A DNA stretch of 64,000 bases from Proteles cristata cristata (taxonomy: Eukaryota; Chordata; Mammalia; Carnivora; Hyaenidae): NCBI GenBank assembly GCA_017311185.1, contig JAESUZ010004132.1, positions 248,001-312,000 of the forward strand, in the 5' to 3' direction. Numbering within the stretch: position 1 is the stretch's first letter; each line of letters starts with the position of its first letter. Below are positions 10,109 through 20,450 of this stretch, piece after piece. Under the pieces are notes generated by a model. That model saw only the letters and a list, made by a program, of their open reading frames with translations. It ran no database searches and was not told the DNA's origin. A program made the position numbers and the translations under genes.

Positions 10109-10331
10109 GGCGCCTGGGTGGCTTAGTCGGTTGAGCGTCCGACTTTCGCTCAGGTCATGATCTCGCGGTTCGTGGGTTCGAGCCCCGCGTCGGGCTCTGT
10201 GCTGACTGCCAGCTCAGAGCCTGGAGCCTGTTTCAGTCTGTGACTCCCTCTCTCTCTGACCCTCCCCTGCTCACGCTGTCTCTCTCTCTCTAGAAATAAA
10301 TAAAACATTAAAAAAAAAACTTAAAAAAAAA
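10109..10331 (+). mobile_element. Felid SINE, young subtype, beside exon 12
   Basis: Full-length copy with a near-consensus head, body and A tail. It is flanked by a perfect 14-bp duplication AATAGGTATTAAAG (10095-10108 and 10332-10345). It is antisense to EGFL6, so the EGFL6 pre-mRNA carries a T-rich tract followed by TTTATTTCTAG, resembling a 3' splice site, about 235 nt upstream of the true exon 12 acceptor. Confidence 0.96.
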
Positions 10332-10356
10332 AATAGGTATTAAAGAGGCTTGAACT

Positions 10357-10450
10357 CGGGAACGTGGCTGACTCAGCCGGTGGAGCAGGAGACTTTCCGT
10401 CTTGGGTGGGGAGTTCGAGCCCCACCTTCGGCACAGAGATTACTTAAGAA
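10357..10450 (+). mobile_element. Short CAN-SINE (second type)
   Basis: A tRNA-like head GAACGTGGCTGACTCAGCCGG and B-box-like GAGTTCGAGCCCC are followed directly by CACAGAGATTACTTAA. It lacks the CT-rich body of the main felid SINE. Similar short copies are at 16859, 20355 and 36324. Confidence 0.75.
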
Positions 10451-10773
10451 GAGGGCTGAACTCATCAGCCACTACTGCGTGGGGACCGGCTTTGACACTG
10501 CATACATAGTGTTTTCCGGATGCCAGGATCTACACCGAGCGGATTATAGTCAGAGAAAACAGGGCCACTGCATCACCTAAAAGAATCTGGACAGCCCTGA
10601 AGAGCTGAGAAGGGTAAAGTTGAGGAGGAAATTTTGGAATTCCCATTTAAAGAAAATAAAAAGCAAAATTAAAAGAATAATGTGGTTTTCTTTTCTGAAG
10701 CCAGGCGAGAAGAAATTTAATATTCCCTGTGAACATCTAATGTAAAAGTATACGGTTGAAAGAGAATTATTTT

Positions 10774-10978
10774 GGGGCATCTGGGTGGCTCAGTCGGTTG
10801 AGTGTCCAACTTCGGCTCAGGTCATGATCTCATGGTTTGTGGGTTCAAGCCCCGCATCAGGCTCTGTGCTGATCACTCAGGGCCTGGAGCCTGCTTCGGA
10901 CTCTGTTTCCCTCTCTCTCTCTGCCCCTCCCCTACTTATGTTCTCTCTCTCTCTCAAAAAAATTTAAAAAAAAAAAAG
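10774..10978 (+). mobile_element. Felid tRNA-derived SINE
   Basis: Head GGGGCATCTGGGTGGCTCAG, older body type, and an A-rich tail of two A runs. Confidence 0.92.
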
Positions 10979-11399
10979 ATTTATTTTGATATATGGAGAT
11001 ATGGGTAGTTTTAGTAGTATAGTTATTTTTCTTAAAATATTGGCTTTAATATTGGGAATTATTGGGAATGTCATTGTTTTCAAGTGTTGAAAAATGTCTG
11101 ATAATAGGCTATAATCATTTTCATCTATGATAAAATAGATTAAATAAAATACCTTTTCTCTCTCAAGAATCAAAAGAGAAGCAAACTTCTTTATATTGTA
11201 GAAGTGTCTAACGTACAGAAAACAAAGGATGAATACTAAAAAAATTATCTTTAAACTGGACAAAAAATGACAGAAGTGACTCATCAAGCAAAATTGAAGA
11301 TAGAGTTACTATTTTATATTCATTCGTCCAAAAATATTTACAAAGAAATACTATGAAAATAAGTAATAGCTGGTTGATGTTTTTCCCCCATTACTACAA

Positions 11400-12624
11400 C
11401 TTTTTAAAAAATGTGAATTCCAGTATAGTTAACATACAGTGTTATTTTTCAGGTATACAGGATCGTGGTTCAACAATTCGATATATTACTCAGGGATCAT
11501 TATGATGAAGTACCCACCACCCCTCTGGTAATCATCAGTTTGTTTTCTATAGCTAGGTGTTTTGTGGGTCTTCCCTCTCCCCCTCCTTCTTCTCCTTTTC
11601 CTCCTCTGCCTCTCTCTCTCTCTCTCTGGTTCACTTGTTTTAATTCTTAAATTCCACATATGAACGAAATCATGTGGTGTTTGTCTTTCTAAGACTGACT
11701 CATTTCACTTAGCATTATTCCCTCCAGATCCTTCCACGCTGTTGCAGATGGCAAGGTTTCATTCTTTGTACGGCTGAGTAATATGCCACATCTTTTCCGT
11801 TCGTTCATCTCCCGATGGACACCTGGCTTGCTTCTGTATCTTGACTATCAAAAATAATCCTGCAATAAACCTAGGATGCACGTATCTTTTCAAATTAGTG
11901 TTTTTGTTTTCTTTGGGTAAAGAGCCAGTGGTGGAATTACTGGATCATATAGTAGCCCCATTTTTAATTGTTTCAGGAACCACCGCACCGTCTTCCACAG
12001 TGGCTGCACCAGTTTGCCTTCCCCCCAACACTGCACAAAGGCGCCTTTCTCTCCGCATCCTCCCAAACGCTTGTTCTTTCTGGTGTTTTTCATTTGAGCC
12101 ATCGTGACAGGTGTGAGGTGATATCTCGTTGTGGTTTGGATTTGCATCTCCCCGATGAGTGATGTTGAACATCTTTTCATGTGTCCGTGGGCCATCTGTA
12201 GGTCTTCTTGGAGAAATGTCTTTCCGTGTCTTTTACCTATTTTTAAATTGGATTATATGTTTTTTGGTGTTGAGTTGTAGAAGTCCGTTATATATTTTGG
12301 ATACTGACACTTTACTGGATGGCATTTGCAAATATCTTCTCCCATCCAGCAGGGTGTTTTTTTTACTTTTTTATTGATTATTATTTCCTTTGCTGTGCAG
12401 AAACTTTTTATTTTGATGTAGTCCCAATAGTATATATCTGCTTTTGTTTCCTTTGCCTTAGGAGACACAGCTAGAAAAATCTTGCTATGGCCAATGTCAG
12501 AGAAATAACTGCCTGTGCTCTCTTCTAGGACTTTTAAGGTTTCATGTCTCACATTTAGGTTTTTAGATCACTTTGCATTTATTTTTGTGTATGGTGTAAG
12601 AAAGTAGTCCAGTTTAATTCTTTT
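11400..12624 (-). mobile_element. LINE-1 3' part, minus strand
   Basis: The plus-strand text is the reverse complement of the L1 ORF2 C-terminal and 3' region, with many familiar stretches such as CACAGTGGCTGCACCAGTTTGC, GTGAGGTGATATCTCGTTGTGG and TGTGTATGGTGTAAGAAAGT. Stops and frameshifts break the reading frame. It continues beyond the SINE at 12625-12900 as 12901-13475. Confidence 0.9.
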
Positions 12625-12900
12625 TTTTTTTTAAAGTCTATTTATTTACTGTGTGTGTGTATGTGAGAGAGAGAGGGAGAGAGAGAGAGAGAAAGAGAGA
12701 CGGAGGGAGGGAGGGAAGGAGGAAGGGAGAGAGAGAGAAAGAGACGCAGAAAGAAAGAGGGAGAGAGAGAATCCTAAGCAGGATCTCCGTGGTCAGTGCA
12801 GAGCCTGACGCAGTGCTTGATCTCACAAACCATGAGATCATGACCTGAGCTGAACCCAAGAGTTAGATGCTTAACCAAATGAGCCACCCAGGTGCCCCCC
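12625..12900 (-). mobile_element. Felid SINE nested in LINE-1
   Basis: A minus-oriented copy with a long GA repeat. It splits the LINE-1 and is flanked by a perfect 17-bp repeat TCCAGTTTAATTCTTTT at 12608-12624 and 12901-12917, so it inserted after the LINE-1. Confidence 0.95.
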
Positions 12901-13475
12901 TCCAGTTTAATTCTTTTGCACGTAGCTGTCCAGTTTCTACCAACACCATTAAGAGACTATCTTTTCTCCACTGTATATTCTTGTCTCCTTTGTCATAGAT
13001 TAATTGACCACGTCAGTGTAGGCTTATTTCTGGGCTCTCTATTCTGTTCTATTGATCTATGTGTCTATTTTTGTGCCAGGATCATACTGTTTTGATTAGT
13101 ACAGCCACAGTATACCTTGAAATCTGGGATTATCATACCTCCAGCTTTGTTCTTCTTTCTCAAGAGTGCTTTGGTTATTTGAGGTCTTCTGTGGTTCCAT
13201 ACACATTTTAAGAGTATTTGTTCTAGTTCTATGAAAAATGGTGCTGGTATTCTGGTAAGAAGTGCATTAAATCTGTGGATTACTTTGGGTAGTTTGGACA
13301 TTTTAACAGTATTTGCTTTCTCCATCCATGAACATGGAGTATCTTTCCATCTGTTTGTGTCATCTTCCATTTCTTTTATCAACGTATTGTAGTTTTCAGG
13401 TCTTTCCCTCTGGCTAAGCTTATTTCTAGGTATTTTATTATTTTTGGCATCATTGTAAATAGGTCAGCTTTTTGA
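12901..13475 (-). mobile_element. LINE-1 ORF2 fragment, minus strand
   Basis: Continuation of the same LINE-1. The minus frame 13065-13382 reads MIKEMEDDTNRWKDTPCSWM and later FFIELEQILLKCVWNHRRPQ, typical of the C-terminal half of the L1 ORF2 reverse transcriptase protein. The frame is interrupted, so the copy is inactive. Confidence 0.93.
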
Positions 13476-13477
13476 AA

Positions 13478-13662
13478 AAAGTTTTATTTATTTATTTTGA
13501 GAGAGAGTGTGTGCACGAGAGAGAAAGAGAGAGGCAGGCAGAGAGAGACATGGGGGGAGAGACAGGATCCCAAGCAGGCTCGGCACTGTCAGCATGGAGC
13601 CTGATGCAGGGCTCGAACTTGTGAACTATAAGATGGTGACCTGAGCTGAAATCAAGAGTCAG
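13478..13662 (-). mobile_element. Felid SINE, 3' arm of inverted pair
   Basis: A minus-oriented copy with GA-rich body and CTCGAACTTGTGAACTATAAGATGGTGACCTGAGC. Its head is missing and it meets the plus-oriented SINE directly at about 13662. Confidence 0.85.
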
Positions 13663-13860
13663 AAGCCTGGGTGGCTCAGTCGGTTAAGCGTCCAACTTCG
13701 GCTCAGGTCATGATCTCGCGGTTTGTGGGTTCAAGCCCCACGTCGGGCTCTGTGCTGACAGCTCAGAGCCTGGAGCCTGTTTCGGATTCTGTCTCCCTCT
13801 CTCTGCCCCTCCTCCACTCACACTCTCTCTCTCAAAAACAAATGAACATTAAAAAAATAA
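13663..13860 (+). mobile_element. Felid SINE, other arm of inverted pair
   Basis: A plus-oriented copy beginning inside the head (AGCCTGGGTGGCTCAGTCGG), with older body type and tail AAACAAATGAACATT. It abuts the minus copy head to head. Confidence 0.9.
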
Positions 13861-14211
13861 AATTAAAAAATAAACACGTAAAAAATGACCCTCTAGCTTC
13901 CCCTTATCGTGATGAGCACTGGGCACAGAATGAACGAGCAAGATATTTTTCTACAGATTCAGTTACACACATAAAATTAAGGTCTGGTCTGGGAGGGCCT
14001 CGACGAGGAGCCAGACACACAAACAGATCATTTCCACGACGTGGGAGACGCACGCACCCGCCAGGTGTTACCACTCACTGCACTGATTAACCACCTGGCC
14101 TATTTTGGGCCAGAAAAGAAACAGAGGTCTCTAAGTACAGGGGAAAAGCCTCACTCGACCTTAGGGGCAAGAGAATGTCGGTATCTCATTTAACCCTGGT
14201 TTGCCACTTAC

Positions 14212-14474
14212 ACTTTTGGTAGTGATGCTCCCTTGCTCCAGCTGAATTTTCCCAGTCTTCCACCTTTCGTCCTTACTCCTGGTCTCCTCCCATGCCAGGA
14301 CGTTGTTACTGTTTTTCACAAACACTCGAAGCTTCCCTACTTTGTCTCCGGCCAGCCGGTAATCGAAGAGCAAACAGAAGTTGCTTTGCGGCTGCAGGTC
14401 CGGGAGCAGGAGATTCAGGCGGCCGATGTCCTTGCGGCCTGTCAGGGCCGGAACTGCCATATAGTAGCCAACAG
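14212..14474 (-). CDS. EGFL6: EGFL6 exon 11 (MAM domain core)
   Basis: 263 nt, phase 1 to 0. The acceptor has a good pyrimidine tract (TTTTTCTTCTCTCAAAG) and the donor is AGT|GTAAGT. The split Ala codon joins exon 10 to give [19 protein letters not shown]. Then come [20 protein letters not shown] and [17 protein letters not shown], the MAM core with its conserved Cys and beta-strand pattern. The exon ends [11 protein letters not shown] domains mediate adhesion and dimer contacts in extracellular proteins. The sequence is very close to human EGFL6, and the identification does not depend on any single motif. Confidence 0.97.
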
Positions 14475-14586
14475 CTTTGAGAGAAGAAAAATGCGCAGTT
14501 AATAAGGCCATCGTAAAGGGTCTGATTCTAGAATATAAAAGAGCACAGGAAAGGACCGATAACTGGAATCAAAATCTTAAAAAACA

Positions 14587-14795
14587 GGGGGCGCCTGGGT
14601 GGCTCAGTCGGTTGAGCGTCCGACTTGGGCTGAGGTCATGATCTCGTGGTTAATGCGTTCAAGCCCCACATCGGGCTCTATGCTGACAGCTCAGAGCCTG
14701 GAGCCTGCTTCGGATTCTGTGCTCCCCTCTCTCTCTGCCCCTCCCCCACTCATGCTCTGTCTCAAAAATAAATAAACATTAAAAAAAAATTACAA
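14587..14795 (+). mobile_element. Felid tRNA-derived SINE
   Basis: Full-length copy with head GGGGGCGCCTGGGTGGCTCAG, older body type and tail AATAAATAAACATT followed by A runs. Confidence 0.94.
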
Positions 14796-16858
14796 AAACC
14801 ATACAAAAAAAAAATATATAGTCTCCTGTAGGGAAAGCTGAAGTCTCTCATTTCTAACACAGGAAGAGCATTTTCATGCTAAAATGGATTTTAGGGATCA
14901 CAGAGCTGAGATCCTTTGTGGTACAGAAAGGGAAAGCGAAGGTCAGACAAATGGAGGAATTTGCCCACATTCACAAAGCTTGGTGGTAGCAGATATGGGG
15001 TAAGAATCTCATGAAATAGTCTTTTAGCACTGCAGGTAATTTGCAGCTGATGGGGAACTCATGCTCCAGAACTTTCCACCTTGGTTGTTTGAACCTTGGA
15101 CTGCGTTTTCCCACAGAGTCAATGAGATGTACGATGGCCGGCTCCTTAGGTAGCATGGTATTTAATCCACAACATACATCAATTTGTCCTCATGGTTTCG
15201 TGGAGCTCAACTACCGCTCGTAACGTAACAGTCTGAGTTCCGATTTAGGGTGACGGGAACACATCTCCTTCTATTTCTAAGATCCATCCCCTAAGTATCT
15301 TTTACCCAGTGGTAGTGGACATGGCTCATCCTCAATCCTCTCCTTGTGGCTCTGATGAACTTGGGAAAAATTCTCAGGGAATGGGGGTCCGAACAAGTTG
15401 ACGGAAACAAAGAACTCCTATGGAAGCCAGGAGGAATGCACTGGGGGTAGGGGCCCAGAGTCTTCTGCTAGTATATTCCCAGCGTCACTTACAGAACCAG
15501 GTTGACCTTGCCTTAGTTTTCACCGGACTCAGAGACTAGTCTTTTCCGCAGCTGCTAAGGTTGCCAGATTCAGCAAAGAGACAGGATGCTCAGGAGAGCG
15601 TGAATTTCAGATAAACAAACTGTCTAAGATACACTAAAAAGTATTCACCTGCTCGTCTGAAATTTCGGCGTCTAACACTTTATCTAGCCACTCTACCGGC
15701 GACACCCTCTCTTCTGGGAGCCACTGGGGCAGATTTCCCTACTCTCTCACCTAAAGCCCACTTTGATCTGCCCTTGAGATTTTATCCATCTGGAAATGCT
15801 GATTCATCCCATGTTTCTTTCTCATATTTAACCCTATAGGGAAAGACGAGCCCATCTAGAGATCTGAACGGGGCGCGAGAGGGAAAAACGCGTGATCTGA
15901 GTGACACGAAGGCTGGGAACCCTGAGGCCATTTGTGAATCACTTTTCTAAACAGGGGGCCTCCCATCTCTGGAAAACTCCAACTGAAGACTCTGCTGACT
16001 GCGTGGGCTGGCAAGATCCTGGAAAAATCTACGGGCTCCCCCTGTGATGTGGCTCTGGCGGATATAAACTTTGCAATGTCATGTCGGAAGAAAGGAGAAA
16101 TTCGAGTTAGCTCTCGACCAGACAGGCTCTCCAACAGTCTCCGGACCGGTTGAACCTACCCTGAATCTTCGGTGATGGTCCCACTCACACAACTTGGTTG
16201 TGTTGCATGAGATGTATCCCCTCTAATCTCAAGACGTACAAGGAAGTTTTGTCAGGGGGTGTCCAGGTCTCCTGGTTGCATGTGAAGGCTTGAAAGGAAT
16301 AATCTAAGGGAGGAACTAGTCTGGGGGAAGGATCTTGTAACTGAGGGTGGAACTTGCAGATCCCAAATAAACACATGGATTGGTGAGAAACTTGAGTCTC
16401 CAGAGTTGTGAATAACTACATGGTCAGCCTCAGGAGATGGTATTCGATTTGTGCTCCAAATGGGATGTGTCAGCCAAATGCTCTACCCCAGGGGAAGCGA
16501 GTGCCCATCAATAGCGCTTAAGCAAGAAGTGGAAAGGGCTGGAATTCCACAGCTCAGAGCTGAAGTCCAGAAAAATCCCAGTTTAAGTGACCAGTAAGGA
16601 ATCTGCAAGTGACAGAGGGGAACATTCAGTCCAGAAGTTCAGGGTGCTGACCAGATGCTCATCATGGTGTTGCTACTTGGAGGGGTGGCTTTACTAAAAC
16701 TTCAAGTTGAGGCAGAGGTCCCATTTCCTTTCCAGATTTATTTCCCCACGAAAAGCAAAATGAAAACTACAGAATACCATTAGCTGCCAAACTGGGGGGA
16801 AAAATACAGCTTCTTTCTACCCTTCCCCTAATACTCTTAAAATGTACATGAATTCCAG

Positions 16859-16952
16859 GGCCCTGGCGGGCTCAGTTAGTAGGGCATGTGGCTTGTGATC
16901 TCGGGGTCATGAGTTTGAGCCCTACGTTGACCATGGAGGGTACTTAAAATTT
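16859..16952 (+). mobile_element. Short CAN-SINE (second type)
   Basis: The diverged tRNA-like text GGCGGGCTCAGTTAGTAGGGCATG...GATCTCGGGGTCATGAGTTTGAGCCC ends GGTACTTAAAA without a CT-rich body. Confidence 0.75.
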
Positions 16953-17246
16953 TTTTTTTCTAAGTCTTAAAAGAAAAATGTTCAAGACATCTAACATCTC
17001 TCTCTCAGCAGCAGGGGTGACCATGCAAGAGTTTTGCTGCAACATCCTGTGTGTGTGTGGGTGGGGGTAAGAGGGCCAAGGCGGGACCCAGCTCCTGAAC
17101 CAACATAGCCATTCGTCAGGGGAGACCTCGGAAGGTCTAGAAGTTTCCAAAGGTGACAAAGAGATAGGAGTAATAACCCTCCATCACTGGAGAGCCTTCT
17201 TTGCCTATGCCATAGCACGGAACACGGAACAGCAAAACCCAAATAC

Positions 17247-17348
17247 CGTTATCTCGATCGGCAGGGTTCCAGTCAAAGTCATCTTCCATATCCTGTTTCC
17301 AGTCACAGACCCCGTGGTCAAAGCTGCAGTCAACGGAGATATTTACAT
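17247..17348 (-). CDS. EGFL6: EGFL6 exon 10 (start of MAM domain)
   Basis: 102 nt, phase 1 to 1. The acceptor is TTTTTCTTAGCAG|ATG and the donor AACG|GTATTT. It encodes [20 protein letters not shown] then [14 protein letters not shown]. The CSF..G.CDW.QD...DFDW pattern is the classic opening of a MAM domain, with the first two domain cysteines and the aromatic DW pairs intact. The split Asp codon joins exon 9, and a split Ala codon joins exon 11. Confidence 0.97.
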
Positions 17349-18893
17349 CTGCTAAGAAAAAGGGTACGTTTCATAATGAGGAGTCTCAGAAGCACGCCTA
17401 ACATCTGGAGGTTTGGAAGGCAATGCCGTATTTTCCGTTGGCTGCGGAGCACTGGGCTAAGCTACTCCGTGGTATTGCTGTGTCGGCAGCCATTTGGTTT
17501 GGCCCAACATCCAATGGGGGCCTAAAACTGACCTTGGCCCCTCATGCAGGTGCAAGCCCCACAGAGAAGCCTGCTGAGTCACAAGTAGATTTAAGTTTCT
17601 AGCGTGACTTCCAAACAGCCCTTGCATATTTACATAAAACTCCTTTGGAACTCACCAAGACCCTGATCTTTCTGGTTTGAACGGGAACCCGAAAGCACAC
17701 CACACACAAACCCTAATTAAGGCCTATGCCCTAGGTCCTGCCTCTCTGTAGGCACCCTGCCTCAACTTCCCTGTGTGGCCCTTGAGGCGTGCCAAGCTCC
17801 ACCAGGATCTGTGAGAAACTTCTCAATTTCTCTTGTGGCCTTTTGTTGAGCCACATGACACCCTGGGGCTCGACGTGACAAATACTAATTTCGCAAAGTC
17901 GTAGCAATTGCATGGAGTACAGATCGTGGCCACTGAAACGGCCTTAAGGACAGTGTCAAACCAGACACTGCTTCGATTTAAATCTGTGAAGGCATTCTGG
18001 TCAAATTCTGTTGTTATCTTAAATATAGTAAAAGCAAAACCAAAAACCTTTTTTGAAAAAAATAAGTAATGGTCGGGGAGCCTGGGTGGCTCAGTGGGTT
18101 AAGCGGCTGACCTCGGCTCAGGTTATCATCTCGTAGCTCTTGGGTCGAGCCCCACATCGGACTCTGTGCTCATAGCTCAGAGCCTGGAGCCTGTTTCAGT
18201 CTGTGACTCCCTCTCTCTCTGACCCTCCCCTGCTCACGCTGTCTCTCTCTCTGTCTCCTAGAAATAAACATTTAAAAAAAAATTAAAAAGAAAAGTAATA
18301 GGCAAGAACCCTATAAGCAAAGTGAGATAGAGAATATAGACAAGAGTTTGTAAAGTCTGGGCCAGAAAATCTCTCCTACCCAAACAAACTAGTGCAGACC
18401 TTGCCAGATCCTTCTGGATAATCTGTGAAATGCTGTTTCCCTGTGTGAGGGCATTCTCTTGCTGGGGCGTGCTCGGATCGAGCCAGGCAGGCCCCACAAT
18501 ACCAGGAAGCTATTTCCCCAGGAAAGCCCTCAACCAGTGAAGGACACCGGAGTTGGTGGACAGATACCTCAATTTCCTCACCTTTGGGTAAGACCATTAA
18601 GGGTGGGAATTGGACACGGACCTGAAATCAGACCGGAACCCAGACTCTCTCCAGTCCTGCAGAGGGTCCAACTGGGATGGAGGCCCAGGAACCACAGCGG
18701 GGCCCTTCCTTGCTTTTATGGTAGGCCGGGAGTGCCAGGGAATTACCACCCTCCTGGGAGCGGCCTTGAATCCTTGTCAGATGGACGGTGTATATATACC
18801 CAGCTCTCTTTTCCTCCCAGAGGACATCCGGAGAAATTAAAACGACACGGGACACTGGGGAAGAGCATACACTTGGGAGAAGGTATTAGTTAC
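17349..18893 (-). other. EGFL6: EGFL6 intron 9
   Basis: The donor is AAAG|GTAACTAA and the acceptor TTAGCAG|ATG. It holds one SINE (18076-18295). The remainder is anonymous; 17360-18075 and 18300-18890 show no exon or RNA gene. Confidence 0.9.
18076..18295 (+). mobile_element. Felid SINE, mixed subtype
   Basis: Head GGGGAGCCTGGGTGGCTCAG. The first half of the body is older-type (GTGCTCATAGCTCAGAGCC) while the second half and tail are of the variant type (GTTTCAGTCTGTGACTCCC...CCTAGAAATAAAC). AGTAATGG-like text flanks both sides. Confidence 0.92.
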
Positions 18894-18974
18894 CTTTGAG
18901 TTCCAGTCTGGATGTGACAGCTTTTCTCTGGACCAGAACCACACCCAATTCACTGGCTTCGTTCACCTTAGGGG
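18894..18974 (-). CDS. EGFL6: EGFL6 exon 9 (linker to MAM)
   Basis: 81 nt, phase 1 to 1. The acceptor is GTTCTTCATTAG|CCC and the donor AAAG|GTAACT. It encodes PKVNEASELGVVLVQRKAVT then SRLELK, the short linker between the RGD region and the MAM domain. Close to human in this exon (PKVNEA and LVQRKA are kept). It is the smallest exon in the set; I place it by its exact phase match and conserved text. Confidence 0.94.
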
Positions 18975-19892
18975 CTAATGAAGAACACTTGGTCAGTTAC
19001 GAAAACGTGCTAAGATGGTGTGAATGAATGACTGAACGAAGAGTTGTATCATGCACTCTGATTACAGAATATGTTAGAGGAGAGTTTCCTTAACATTCCC
19101 AAAGCATCCACACTGGTTCTGCTTTCCACGTCTAGAACCCAAGCACCTATATTAGCAACATGCCCCTTCTCACTAGGGTTTGGAAATACACTTTCTTAAA
19201 ATTTTCGCTCTCTGTTCAAGGAGATAATGCTCATCGGTAAGCTAGTTCTTGGATAGGTCTGGGTCTGGGTCTACTTTTCATGTGGTTAAATCCAACAGCC
19301 ATGGAGCCCAGGACAGACAAGGCGAAAAATAGGGGCAGTTAACAAATGCCTGGCAAAAACGAAACGCGAAGTCTCCATGTGACGATGGGGGGGGGGTTTC
19401 ATATGGAAACCGTCCTGGAGAGGTTGAGACTTATGGTGGGTTCCCACACACAGCAACGGGTGAAAAGGGCAGTTAGCCAGTTCAGGGAGAAAATTTAAGC
19501 TCCTCTCTAGAATGTGCCTCCCTACAACCATCATTTTGGCTTTTTAAACTGTAACCACACGACTGTGAATTTCCCCTAGCATCGAGCAGGCCTTCTTACT
19601 TCCTGAAGGTCTGAGGGTGTGAAGCATGGACAGCCATGGCAAGTAAGAGGCATCGCACAGGAAGCCCCCCGGGGAAGGGGAAAGGACTTAACCTCCTTGT
19701 TTCCCAGAGCAGCAAATACGATTTGGGAAATCTGCAGAGGCCGTTCATTGCCAGACCTTACAGAGGACCTGTTTCTTAGGAATCAGCACTGAACCTAGTT
19801 TTTCAGGCGTGAAGCCGGCTTTCCTTCTTTCGCCAGGAGAAATCACAATTCACTTTTAATAAAATGTGTAAAATAGCAGAAATATTACTCAC
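18975..19892 (-). other. EGFL6: EGFL6 intron 8
   Basis: The donor is TTCT|GTGAGTAA and the acceptor CTTCATTAG|CCC. There is no SINE in this 918-bp intron, and no other recognised feature. Confidence 0.9.
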
Positions 19893-20219
19893 AGAACACA
19901 TCTCCTCGAAGGCTCTGCTCCTGCTCCACGTGGTTCTTCAAGGTTTTCTCCTTTCTTTTCTTCCCCTCGAGCCCCTCTTTCTTTCTCTCTTCATTTCGTT
20001 TTTTACCTCCATCTGCGTTCCTACCTCTGGAAACACGCTCTTCAGAGTTGAGGGGCTGCACGTTAACCTTAGGGGCAGGAGTTCCAGAAGGTTCTGTGAT
20101 GACATTTTTGATTTTTATCTTCTTTTTCATGCTGTTTTTGTGAGCCAGCAGCTTCTTGATTCTGTCTTTGATGGTACCAGGAGCTCTGAGGACTTCCTTC
20201 ACAGAATTTTCAGGGATAA
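19893..20219 (-). CDS. EGFL6: EGFL6 exon 8 (basic linker with RGD)
   Basis: 327 nt, phase 1 to 1. The acceptor is CTATTATTTTAG|TTA and the donor TTCT|GTGAGT. It encodes [20 protein letters not shown], then a lysine/arginine-rich stretch ([18 protein letters not shown], later [20 protein letters not shown]) and ends EQSLRGDVF. The region is predicted to be disordered and charged, so it probably separates the EGF array from the MAM domain. The RGD near the end is the known integrin-binding motif of EGFL6 and is conserved here. This linker is more divergent from human than the EGF or MAM exons, but the frame is open throughout. Confidence 0.96.
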
Positions 20220-20354
20220 CTAAAATAATAGCAGGTGGAAAGTTTTACGCTGACTGATGATTAGGTCACTCACGGAAAATGGAGCAAAGTACAGTAAATG
20301 AATGCTTCTGGAATCACATGAGGGCCTACTGCTTGATATTTTATAATACGTATT

Positions 20355-20450
20355 TTTTAAGTAGGCGCCATGTCCAACGTGGGATTTGAAAGCATGACCC
20401 TGAGATCAAGAGTCACATGGTCTACTGACTGAGCCAGCCAGGCACCCCCA
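20355..20450 (-). mobile_element. Short CAN-SINE (second type)
   Basis: Minus-oriented: TTTTTTAAGTAGGCGCC at the left and ACTGAGCCAGCCAGGCACCCCC at the right, with ATGACCCTGAGATCAAGAGTC between. There is no CT-rich body. Confidence 0.78.

Larger units (their letters stand above)
10028..14211 (-). other. EGFL6: EGFL6 intron 11
   Basis: The donor is AGT|GTAAGTGG (14211 down) and the acceptor CCATTGTTAG|ATC (10028). A likely branch region CACTGAC lies close to the acceptor. Contents are SINEs at 10109, 10357 and 10774, AT-rich anonymous sequence at 10980-11395, a minus-strand LINE-1 at 11400-13475 cut by a SINE, and an inverted SINE pair at 13478-13860. The section 13861-14211 is anonymous. Confidence 0.9.
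14475..17246 (-). other. EGFL6: EGFL6 intron 10
   Basis: The donor is AACG|GTATTTGG at the 17246 end and the acceptor CTCAAAG|CTG at 14475. It contains SINEs at 14587 and 16859, a MIR-like stretch at about 14870-15000, and the anonymous repeat AGATTCAGCAAAGAGACAGG at about 15565-15625, which also occurs near 38625. The section 15630-16858 shows no recognised feature. Confidence 0.9.

Noticed and set aside
10109..10190. Possible tRNA genes at the SINE heads
   Set aside because: A- and B-box-like motifs are present but the heads are decayed tRNA relics followed by a SINE body; no intact cloverleaf with a proper acceptor stem was seen.
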